In this document: piece by piece, positions 1-11,700 of the stretch
Layout of the letters: each line of letters begins with the position of its first letter
Position numbering within the stretch: the first letter of the stretch is position 1
Source of the DNA: Oscheius onirici
Taxonomy: Eukaryota > Nematoda > Chromadorea > Rhabditida > Rhabditidae
Reading direction: 5' to 3'
DNA: 64,000 nucleotides
NCBI GenBank assembly: GCA_932521025.1
Contig: OW051472.1
Location: 3,162,001 to 3,226,000, forward strand
Program-made: the position numbers and the translations under genes
Notes under the pieces: generated by a model
Seen by the model: the letters and a program-made list of their open reading frames with translations, nothing else
Database searches by the model: none
Told to the model about the DNA's origin: nothing

Positions 1-434
1 AATGGGAAGGAGACAGACATTTAGAACGGTGGCTATACATCCGGAGACTAGAGCCACGTATTGCAAGAGTTCCATAAGAAGAAATTCTTCCGACCAGCCA
101 GATGGGAAAAACAATGATACTCAATTGAGTCTGCTAATATGAAAGCGGACAGGTGAAATAAGGGTCGCAATGGGAGGAGTTGCGTGCAAATTGAGAGCAG
201 GAAAAGGAACTGACAACACAGTTCTCAAAGTGAATTAGGATGTGAATCAATTAGAGTGAATCCTGCTGCGATTCAATTTTGAATGAAGCTCTGAAAATGA
301 CATCTTGTAATAATAAAAAACAGAAGTACACGAACAAATTTATCTGTGCACCCGCTCTAAAGATAAAAATCAATCGACTGTACTTCTTCTAATTGCACAA
401 TTACAAATATCGAAAAGAAGGCTCCCCGCGACGA
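1..434. other. Flank downstream of tripeptidyl-peptidase II, no gene seen
   Basis: AT-rich sequence beyond the tripeptidyl-peptidase II stop codon. No convincing open frame, RNA gene or repeat was seen. It should contain the 3' UTR and the start of the next intergenic region. Confidence 0.4.
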
Positions 435-3400
435 TTACATGGCCTGGAACATGCGGTGCTTGGGAGGATGACGGACCAGGTAGTCGTTCTTGAGCAGAGA
501 CGAGATGTGAACCCATCCGAGGTCATAGCAAATCTCAGCCACAGCCTTCTCTGCGATTCCAGTATCCTTGTTCTCGCCTCTACCTTCTTCGACTGCCTTC
601 CAAAGATACTTGAGAGCTCGACCAGAGTGTCCGTGAGCCATGGCGTGCTTGGCCGACAGAATCAGACACTTGGAGTCATCCGGAGCAATGTACTTCAAGA
701 CTTCCGAATAGGCCGCATCGACGTTGACTCTCGGGGCTCCAGTAGAGTCCTGTCGCATCTTCATCTCCTCCTCGGTGACTTCCTTGGCATCTTTCAACAT
801 CATCACGCCGTACAGATCGCCCTTGAAGATCTTCGGAATGCTGAGAGAGCTCTGGGCCAGATGGCTGTCGACCAGTTGAGTGGCTTTGGCCAGAAGGACG
901 TCGATGATCGCAGCCTTTCTCTCCTCCATGTTCCTGCAAAATTGTTTGTATTTTACGGTTATGGAGATTGGAGAGAACAAGAACCCCACTTAAAATGAGG
1001 TATAGTGAACGAACCCACTTTTTGATTGCGATCGTCTCCTCGTTTTGTTCCTGTCGACATCCCATGAAGCATTGAACCTCTTCCGGCTTACAGATCTCGA
1101 TCACCTGGGCGAAGATCATCTTCAGAGTATCTGTTTCAGCTTCGGAACGCATCTAAACAAGGATTTTAATAATGTAATCAATTACAACACACCGCCTTGG
1201 CCAAGAGCTGCTTCATTCTGACTGTCAGGAGTGGAAGATGATTGGGGTGCTGCTGGAGAAGTTCCGTGTAGAGCTGGGTGGCTTCCGTCTCGTCCTTCAG
1301 CTTTTCCAGCCAGTTGATTTTCAAATCGCGCATGGCATCCTCCATTTCCTGCTTCTGCTCCTTCTTCGTCTCCTTTTCCTTCAAGACGATCATCGACGGT
1401 CCCTTGGCAGCACGAACCGAATACTCGGTAAAGTGATAGAAGACGTTGGTCTTGTCGACGGCCGAGATGTCGCTCTCTTCGAACATTTTCAGCTCCCCCT
1501 TTAAATAAGAACCAGCAGTCAGGGCCGTCGGTTTGAAGAGCTTGTCATCGGACAGACCTCCCAGATAAAAACTGAACTGTTGTCCAGGCGGCAGAACCTT
1601 CTTCGTCCATTTGGTTCCGGCTCTCTTTGTGGCTCCGTCAGGACTCTTGTAGGCGTCCAGGGCGATAGCACTAGGGGCCTTGATCGACACACTGAAACGA
1701 GATTTTGAATGGTAAGAAAGGAAAGAATTACTGAAGCGGAACGTCTCTGACAGCTTCCAAGACTGACTCGTCCGGATGACGCAGCTGGGCCTGGATCAGA
1801 TGAGCTCCTTTCTCGAGCTTGATCACATACTGAAATTTTTTCCTACGGAACTTTAAAAAGGCTCATACTCTATCAGGGAAGCTACTTGCGGCTCCCTCGA
1901 ATCCTTTGGTCGCGTTGAAGACTTGGAACAGGAGACAGTCAATTGGACTCTCGTACAGATATTGAGAGAGTCCAGGCAGTTCAAAGGCGACTTCAGCCGG
2001 CTTGTTCACTAAAACTGTTGTTATCTCAAACAAAAAAAAAGTGTCTTACGCTCGAGTTTGTAGGTCAAGAGCATTCTATTGACCTGAATTCCGGGAAAGA
2101 AGACATCCTGACTTCCGAGAGGCTCAATCCGGGCAGCGGCGGACTGTTTGAGAGGGACGACCAGAGTCTGGAACTTGACCGACGGAGTGACTTCGACAGG
2201 ACGGAAGGGAGCAGTATTTGCCAAGACGTGAGTCGAGCCAGATTCGTGGACGAGATGAACTTCTTCGGGTCTGGTCACTCCATGGAATCGGATCTCCATT
2301 CGTACTTTGGCCGGCTTCTCGAGACCGCGCGTCCAGCTCCGGGCAAGACAGAATTCGACAGTTCTTCCGGCCTTGACTGACATCAGTCGCGTCCATTCAT
2401 CGTGATCGGAACCGAGGGGCTGAAATTCGATGTTTCTTTTTTCAGCAAGAGCCAAAACAAGTCAGTCAAAAGAGAACGCACATATCTACGACGAACCTTG
2501 CAACTTTCCGTATTCCTGTAACAGGTATCATCGAGTAGATTGACCTTGTGCAAGAGGAAAGTGTCACCGGGAATCTTCGAAACGCTGGTCACCTTGACTT
2601 CGGCCACTGTGGCTCCAGCAGGAGCTGTCACGAATCGTCTCACCGGACTGCCAGAATGGGCGTCAAAATTGAACTCGTTCACAACGGGATCGGCCTTTTC
2701 GGAACGGACGACGGTGATGGGAACACGGAAGAGCGGACCGAGATGACGGTTCCTGATGTCGAAACCCTGTACTTCGCTGTAGACGACCTGTCCCATCGGG
2801 CACTTGGTCGGATCGACAGTGATGAAGAAGGATCTGCCGTTGGCCGTCGCAACAAAGTTCTCCGGGGCTGTGATCCAGTTCTCGGTCGTCTTAATGTTGA
2901 AATGCTTCTCAAAGTCAATGTGGTGGTCGAGGGCTGAAGAAGAGAAATTTATTCCTTTGAAAAGAGACTAACCAGTAAAGTTTTTGAATCGGGGATTGAT
3001 CTGAATGTTAAATTCCTTGATTCCGTTGGTCTCGTAATCCTCTCGCAGGTAGATACCTCTCGTCATCTTGCCAGTGAAACCGCTGGTCCTGGCGCCTTGG
3101 ACACACTCTACTTGGAAGTCGCGGAACGTTGTCGGCAAAAAGTTTCCAGCCTTTCGCATGTAGTTGAACGCGTCGGCAATTTGGATAATTCCTTGCCCTT
3201 GGGAGAACTTTTCGGGATTCTCAGTCTGCTTGGCCGAGTTCTCCAGTGCCAGACGAATCTGGTAGGCTGTCCAGGTTTGATTATTGGCTCGAAGTCCGGA
3301 CAGAACACAGGCCACGGAGCCGGCAGCATTGGGAGAGGACATACTTGTTCCATTCATCATCTGAGCTCCTTGGCGACAATAGCGCGGAACGCCGGTCAGA

Positions 3401-5124
3401 GCGGCTCCCGGAGCACAGATCGACACTCCCAGCCAGCCGTCAGTACTGAAATTTGAAGTTTAGTTCTCAAAACAAAATAAAAAAAACTCACGCTGGTCCT
3501 CTCGAGCTCCACGGATAGAGATTTCCCTTGATCTGACTGCTGACTCCATACAGCGGATCAGCCATCTCCGGCATCAAGTAGGCTCCGACTCCAATGACTC
3601 CACTCGTCGTTCCTCCCGGAGCTCCGACAGTCGTCAACGCTGGTCCATTATTTCCGCCGGAGACCATAAAGACGACATTCTTCTCGGTGACGAGCTTCTC
3701 AAGTTCCTCGATGACTCGCCCCTTGTCCGGAAGATGAGTTCCTTCTCCGAATGACAGATTCGCGACATCGACTCCATACTCGGCACACAGATTGAAGGCT
3801 CTCGTCAGGGCCGTGCCAGTTTCCATCGCTCCAAGACGATTGTCCCCGATGCAAAACGAGATGACCTTTGCTCCCGGTGCCAGACCATTCTTCTTAGATT
3901 CGTCGGGGAAATGAGCCGCGGCGATATTGGCCACATGGGATCCGTGGGAGCCCGAAGCGACACAGATCTCGACCCAGTTGCCTTTCGAATCGATGCGGAA
4001 TGTGTACGTGGCTTCGTCTGAACGGGAATGGTGTGAAAAGGCAATAAAGTGTGGGAAAGTACCTCGATCGGTCAGTTTTCCGTACTGTCCAGACGACTTG
4101 AAGGAAGGCATTGGCTGGCAGAGATTGAGGCGGCCGCGGAACGAAGTGTCTAGACAGGCCCTGAAAATTGAATTAACTATTCAAAATTAATTAAAATCTC
4201 ACATCCATTGGCTTCCATCGTTCCAGACGAGAACGTCAGCGACGGGGCCATTGTCTGGGAACTTGTCTGCCTTCTTAAGGAAGTCGATCTGGCAGGCGAG
4301 ATCCTCCCTCTCCAGCATATCAGCCAACTTGTCACTCGTTCCTCCGAGGGAGTCTTCATTTTTTGTCATTTTCCGCTGGGTGTCGGATAAGGCCATCTGG
4401 TGAGCGGCTTGCCACAACTCGACCTTTTTCTCCTTGTTCACGACTGCCTTCAGACTCCGCGAATACAGCTCATATATCGGCTTCACTCCGAGATGCCATT
4501 TTCCAGAGGGATTGGTCCACGACTCGGGAATCTTGAGATCACGGCCGGTCAATCCAGTGACGACGCCGTCGATGGCCTTCCTGACAGTAGAGGTGTCGAC
4601 GTCGCCAGCTCCAGAACAGTCGATGCAGTCGATCATCTTTCTTTCGCCGGTCGTGGTCGTCTGGAAATGTATTTTTTGAGTCATGGTGACTAATACTTTG
4701 ATCCCTTAGAGATTGAACTATGCGTACAAACAAGTTTGGATCACAGAAGAGGCTCTGATAGAAATTATACTCAGTATTTTTATACTCACTAGATTTACCA
4801 TGTCTACCTTTTGACCCTAACACTGATCCAAAAGAGTTGGTAGACAACAACTGTTTGTTTTTAGGTAAGGAAACGACTCGTTCCAAATTCTCTGCCGAAT
4901 ATTTCTATCAAAGAAGACTAAAAAAAGAAGAACCCTACCTGCATTCCGGGCATAGCCGGATCCACACCAGTATCCAAGATGGCGATGATGATTCCTCGTC
5001 CATCGTATTCGGGATGATCCTTCAAGAACTGTTCCTGTTGAGTTTCCTTCTTCGGCAGCAGAACTTCGAGCGGAAAGGCACAGTCTGGAACTCCTTCTGG
5101 CGTCGAGAGACTAGCAACGGACAT
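435..5124 (-). CDS. tpp-2: Tripeptidyl-peptidase II (giant cytosolic subtilisin-like peptidase)
   Basis: Removes tripeptides from peptide N-termini in the cytosol, largely downstream of the proteasome; the family assembles into very large spindles. The subtilase catalytic residues are all visible: Asp in AILDTGVDP just after LLPKKET, His in [12 protein letters not shown] near 3925, the oxyanion Asn in SGGNNGP near 3650 and Ser in [11 protein letters not shown] near 3345. The long Asp-His spacing typical of this family is kept. The C-terminal half (about 2950 to 435) matches the TPP2 beta-sandwich and helical regions, for example [12 protein letters not shown] near 1325. The start ATG at 5124 gives an N-terminus leading directly into the LLPKKET block, and a CTTCCAG acceptor-like site lies a few bases upstream. 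Introns are mostly short; the first (about 4940-4661) is about 280 bp. The gene looks intact. Family assignment is near certain, exon edges less so. Confidence 0.95.
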
Positions 5125-5735
5125 AGCTTGCTGGAAGACTCTTCTTGAATGAGGCGCTATTCGAAGCGAAATCAATTAAGCTTTTTTTCGAAAGCGTAAA
5201 GTGAGTCAGCTTTTTAAACAACTATTTATAAACTCACGTTTTTCCTAAAGCTTTTTAGAGGAAAAAGTCTTTGAATTTGGAGTTTTCGGGGAAAGTCGCG
5301 AGCTAGTCCGATGGCAAGAGAAGCAGTTCGGGGACGGAGAAAGACTAGACTGAAAATGGTGTGAAAGGCGGCGTCTGTCTGGGAGGGACGCCCACTCTCT
5401 GAAACAAAATCTATAAAAAGTCAATTTGGGAGAAAAAATGTCCAGTAAACAGTTTTTGACTGAAAAGACGTTCTGTGGGAAAACGCACCTCGAAATGCGC
5501 GAGAAAATCGAGATGCAGGTACGCAATTGCGTACTCACTCGAATAAATTACTTTATTTCAATGATATCTCTGCCCAAAATGCGACAAAATTAACTGAAAA
5601 ATGACAAAAAATAGGGAAAGACAATACACCGTGTTGATCAGGTTTTGGCTGGGAAATGATTTTTTCTCGTGACGGAAGACTCGTCTGTAAAAATTAATGG
5701 CTAATGGTATTCAGGAGAGAGAGGTAGACAAAAGA
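5125..5735. other. Intergenic, tripeptidyl-peptidase II to myosin VII
   Basis: About 610 bp between the myosin stop and the tripeptidyl-peptidase start, both genes on the minus strand. No coding signal was recognised. It should carry the myosin 3' UTR and the promoter or outron of the peptidase. The gap is wider than usual inside nematode operons, so co-transcription is not argued. Confidence 0.4.
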
Positions 5736-8700
5736 TCAGATGGTCGATTCGTTCTGGTTCAGACGGGGATTGATGGTCTGTCCGGAAATGAGGACAGAAA
5801 TATAGGAAGTAAGCAAATCGTCCATCTTATAACCCATCGGCGTCGTCAACATCAACTTCTTGCCATCGTTGCCTTTGAGAACATTGCCGACGGTCATGTT
5901 GAAGTATGTGTTGCCGCTCGTCCAGTTGCAGATCACGTTGAAGGGATACTGGAAACAGAAAGTTAGAGTCAGTTGAGAGTCCCTGCTTTTATAGGTTTTC
6001 TGTAGAGAACGTTTCACGGCTAACTGCTGTCCTAATTGTTGCCACGATCTGAGATTTCCGCTTGGAAATAGACGCTCCTACTTCACCTTCAGATAAACTT
6101 AGAGACTGTTGACCTAACTGTGAGCGTCTAACTCCCACACCTTGGATGTTTTCCTACCTGATGGCACTACAGTTTTTGTCACTACCCAGTACAGTTCTTG
6201 CTTATCAGAAGTTTTCAGATGGCTACTCTCAAGTCACCTTACTGTTTTTCTGGCGAAGTTTACGAAAAGTGACCTAGTCTTGTCTCATTTCAGCTTTTTT
6301 TTAGTATATGAAAAGCTCTAGCAGTTACACTGGCCGCGATAGTCACTTGAACAGATTCCTACAGTTCACCTAATTTCCAAATCTGGCAACTCGATATTTC
6401 AGAGGGAAGACTCTTTTTCCTAACTAATTGTAAGTTATTTCCAGACAGTATCTTGAAACATTCGCCTCGATCTGTGAGTTATCCACATAATTTAACTTCA
6501 AACTGTTCGCAGAGGGTTTTCAATGGATCTGTGAGCACTGAACAAACTTGACAAGTAGATTCCACAGTCTAGAAAAGAAGTACCTGGATGATCAGTGACT
6601 TGGTCTCACTGTTGTAGATGTTGACCCCCTTCTCATTGATGGCCAACAGGAGATTCTCCGGCAGGTTGAGATCCGAGTACTGGGTGACGGGGAAGAAGGC
6701 AGATCCGAACGTTGGCCATTTGACTAGATTTTTCAAGAATTCTATCTTTGCCGCGTCCGAGGACAAGTGCTCCACTCGCTGGTACTGTCCAGAAATGTAC
6801 TTTTTCCAGTCACTAGCCGAATAAGCTTTGATCATGTCTTTCGGTACCAACTCGTTCAACAGAGCGGGAATCTGTGCTACCGGAGCGTTCTGAACATTGT
6901 ATATTGTTTGGAGGAGAAGTAAAGAACTTTGTTGTTCTTGGTAATGGCTCTCAGGATCAGAGCTCCCAGCTCAACCGCCTCCTGTTTCGCGACTTTGTGG
7001 TAGCCGAGAAGATACTTTGGAGCTTCCTGGTAGTAATGGAAAATGAGGTCAGCGTTTGCATCCTCGCCCGGAACCACTCCCATCCAGAGCTTTCTCATAA
7101 AGAAGACCTGGTAGCTTACGGGAATGACAGTATTGTCCTAGAAATCGATTTTATTAGAAAAATAACATTCCAACCTTGTTGGCATGGTTGTTCTGAACCC
7201 AATCGGATAGTTGTCGGACAAAATCGAAGAAGAATTCGGTTTCCGGAACAGCAAGTACTGAAACGGTTCAATTCTACTTTCTTTTTCAGCGGATCAACCT
7301 TTGTCGGTAATCTTGACGAAAAGGGAGAATCCTGTTGAGGATTGTAACCTCAGACGATGAGAGATCTTCTGGCAGAAGTCACGAGCTTTGGTCGAAGAGT
7401 CGACCTCGACAGCTTCTTCAGTCTTGTCCGGGAAGAAGACTTTGTGATAGATCTGGGTAGTCTTCTGTTGGATAGCCTCGACTTCCACGAGATGCGGTGG
7501 ATACTTTCGACTTCCGGCTCTGAATGCTGGCTGAACGAAGGTTGGTTTGAAACTCACTTGGCCATCTTTTGGACTCTGTTCAAACTGTCGACTGCCACAG
7601 GATGGTGACGAGATTTGAGGAATTGGGTGACCTGGAAGAATCGGATTAAGCTGGTCAGTCTGTTCACTCCCAGTCAAAGTTATTGCAGTTTCCGTAATCA
7701 GACTAATTATCCCAAACAAACTATCAAAGCCGATTTGACCAAACTGAAAACGACTCAAAGAAAGATGATGAGGAAAATGGTGGGAGTTACTCTGCTGGAT
7801 CGAAGAACCAACGAATGGTTAGAAGAGACTACCAAACTACCCGACATTAGAAAGGAACTGGTCAAAAGAAAGTGGCTATGGGCGAAGAAGGTAGCTAACA
7901 TGCCGGATGACAGATGGACGAAATGTGTTGTGGAATGGAGACCCTGGCGACGAAGAAGAATGGCTGGACGACCAAAGGCCAGATGGAGAGACGATTTTGT
8001 ACGTGTAGATCGATTGGGAGAGGTCTGGACGAGAGTTGCTAGGACTAGTGCCGATAACTGGAGCATCAGCATGTCACGACATATAGCAATTATATGATTA
8101 TCGCGAATAAATTAAATTAAATTAATTAATTAAACTATCGAAGTTTTACAAAAGTTCTGTAATTTTGTCTTTCAAAAGTTTCGAAACAAATGTCGCTAAT
8201 TATCAAAACATTGACAAACAATTAAAAAACACAAAAAGAGACTCAATTCAAGGCGAGATCTACCCGCGGAGAAGGCTGCAATGGAGACGACCACCATCGA
8301 AGAAGGTCCACAACTGGAAGATGTGCTCGAGAGACTGAGGACGACCAACGGACTGCTGGCAGCTGTTCTCGCCATCGCCATCGTCGCCTCCGGACTCGGC
8401 TACGGACTCTTCTGCTTCTTCTGGTGTCGCAAGAGGCCGCAACCGAAGAAGGAAATCACGAGTCACAGACATCAGGGACACGTCGAGAGGAAGTCGAGGG
8501 AAAGGAGCAGGAGAGACAGTTCTAGGAGGAAGAAGAGTTCGAGAAGGAGCGGAAGCAAGAGAAGACCTCATGACAGCAGACTGACGAATCTGAGTCACGA
8601 AAAGAATCTGAGTGTGGATCTGGAACAGGGCAGCATGGAATCGGAGAGAAGAGACAACCAGAAGACGGTCCCTGTCAAGTTCTGCTCCCAGTCTCCCACT

Positions 8701-11700
8701 CCGCCTCCCAACACTCCAACTGCTCGTCTCTCTGCCCCTGGAGAAGCTCTTCCGCCCATGGAGCCTCTCCAGACGGACTGTGTCCAGCCGAACCCCATCC
8801 AGCCTCCTCCCGTACAGTTTGTCCCAGCCCAGCAGAACCCCGTCCAGCCGAATCCAGCCCCGCCGACCACCGTCGTCAACATGGCTCCGCTGCCCTCCAA
8901 GTTCGCCCTTCCCCACCAATAGACAGACGATTTTTTCTTTCCCAATTTGGTCTGGGACAATAAACATCTGTCTCTCCTCTCTTGTTCTATTCTATTCCCT
9001 ACCTCTTTCATCAGACTTTGACTTGGAGCGAAAAGACCAGCTGCCAACCACATAAGCTCCCAGCCACGTTCCTCGGACAGCATCGAAGGATTCATCGTCA
9101 GTTGCTTCATCAATTGACAATATATTTCATCTCGAAGAATTTCCTAGAAGAACTATTTCTGTGAGGAAGGAGGCCTACCACAGAGATGGCCTGCTTGAAG
9201 ATCTGGTCAGTCAGATCAGTTCCTAGCCGACTTCTCCTCGAAGGCTGGTCACCCATGTATTTCATGATGCAGGAGTAGCAGGTGATGGCATCTTTCGATG
9301 CCTCCTCTCTGAATTTCAACTTGTCATTGACCAAGATGTCTTGTCTACCTTCCATCCAACTTCTTCAGCAGCGGCGAATCTATTGGCTCCCTTGAGAATC
9401 TCCACCTTTCAGCGGGAGCAGTGTCTCGTCTCCTCAGCGCCATCAGAGACAACTGACTACCCGTCTTCTTGGAAACAATTCGGAAGTTGTCAGCTGCGAA
9501 AAGTTCCAATGTGTGGGGCTTCTCATAGCCTTGGTCCACGATCATAACCTCTTTGTTGTTATTATTGTTGTTCAGGATGTCCAGCTGGAGATCGTTGTCT
9601 TTCGGGAACAGTTGCTGAACGAATTTTCCACAGAAGAGAGAAATGACTTACCAATGTATTCACGTTAGGTTTTGACGTAGTCGGAAGAATGTAAACGTTC
9701 TCCGACCGAATGAGTCCCTGGAGACAGGTTCGGTTGTTCTCTCCCTTGACTATGACTTCGGAAAGGAGGTCCTTTCCGGTATGATGTTGAGTCATTGTCA
9801 GGAGATCTCCCCGGTCAAAGTCGAGGAAGCCAGAGTGTTCTGAAAAAAATAGTCTCATGGCGAGAGACAAAAAGACTAACCATCTCCCTTCTGTGGCTGT
9901 ATAGCGATGAGATATCTACTCCTCAACTTTAGACCCTCCAAGAATTGAGCCACCAGCTCTTTGATATCCTCAGCATTGGGTGATTGGAAGGTGTACTCAT
10001 CTCCAGTAACTGTCCGGATTGTACAGGTATCACCGCCGGCTCTTTTGCCTCTGTAATTTTGAATACTTTTCTTCTAAAGGTGAACTCACTTTCCGAACTG
10101 AACCCCGGTGATTTCTGGATAAGAGAATTCGAGAAGGACCTGTTCCTGATCGTCCACGACGTAGATGCCGGTCCAGTTAACAGCGATGATCACCTGATTC
10201 TTCGGAAGGGGCGGTCCGGCGAACTTCAAAGCTTCATAGAACCGGGAGAAGAGCAGCGGCCAGGCGAATTTGGCGTGAGCCACAATTTCCTCCTTGACAT
10301 GCTGCGGATTCGGTTGATTACCGGCAAACTTCTTTCTGTACTGGTGCATGATGGCCTGAATCCACTTTTCCTTGGCCATCTCCTTGCCCGAAAAGACAAA
10401 GTCTGGAAGGTAGTTGGACAGATGACTCTCGAGTTTCGTGACATCCATGGCTCCTTCGTCGACATAGTATTGTTGAGCACAGAGCAAAGCCAAGTCGTCT
10501 TCCTTCTCACATCTGTACTCTCCGTACTTGATTCCCCGCACCACTTGCTGATAAATCAGATTTGTTGAGGTATGATCCTCTCGGGCATCGTGCCACGGAG
10601 CGAAAATCTCTTTCCTGAAGAACAGACGCCAAGGAGCATTCTTCTCCTGTCGACCTTGCTCTTTCGCATATTGTTCACATTGAGAAACGGCGTCCATTAC
10701 ATGATCAGTACCTGAGCCGAGAGACGAAACCTTGTCGAAGAGGGCAATGTAGAGCGAGAATCCGAAGCGATCCTTCAGTCCGACCTTGTCTGCCAGTTGA
10801 CTACAGAGTTCGGCAGAGGTTGTGGCAGAATCGGCACAGAGTGTCTTTACAGTCCCGTCCATGAAGGTGACGGCCAAAACGATAGACTTTTTCGATTTGT
10901 TGGCTTGCAGCTCGACGTAGCTCGGAGGTTGATGTCTCGTTCCGTTCTGGACAGTTCTTCGCAGTCGTTGCTCGATGTAGGCAGCGTATCCTGATCCTGA
11001 TGGGCCTTTCTCTCGAATGAAACAGAAGAGATATTTGATGAAGCGATCGGTCGGGGCGAAGCAACCGACACAGAGTGAGAGGAGGATCCAACCACGAGCA
11101 GCAGACATCTTGGAGGGATTGTCGGAAAGTTGCTTGCACAGCTGACAGTAGATCTCGTCTCTGAAAGCAATTTATTAGTCAAAAATTTCGCGTTATTAGA
11201 CCCATCAGAAGAGTCTATCAAAAACTTACCTCAGATCCTCCCTCAAGATCCCCAATCCAATGATATAGTGCAACTTGTCCAGACTACTCAAAGGCTTGTT
11301 CTCCAGCAATCCATTGAAGCTGGAAGTTGAGCCAGAGTCCGAAAACTTGTCTGAGCCATTCGACTGCATTCCGGTAAGTTTGCTCTTTTTCTTCAACGTC
11401 ATCGAGATGATCTTCTTACCCATTCCCTTCTTCAGTGTTCGATTGCCCAGTGTCTCGAACTCTGAAGCTAGAGCAGCCTCTTCGACGTCCTTCTTGCTGT
11501 AGTTTCTTCCCAAGGTGGCGTAGAGACGCGTCATTACAGGAGTCTTGTCCTGAAGAATTTTAATTTCTCACGAGAAAGTATCAACTCACATAGTGTCCTT
11601 CTCCATTGTTCGTCGACCCCACTTTTACCTCCGGCATGTCTCCCATGAAGCGTAGAATTGTGAGCCAGGCAGCCATTGCTCCCAACTGGTTACTGGGATG

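Noticed and set aside
8260-8967. 235-codon ORF antisense to the 213-codon gene (and its mirror at 22627-23334)
   Set aside because: It is the shadow strand of the duplicated gene. The sense frame has an ordered span/basic/Pro-rich layout and a downstream AATAAA, and the relic copy preserves the sense motifs.
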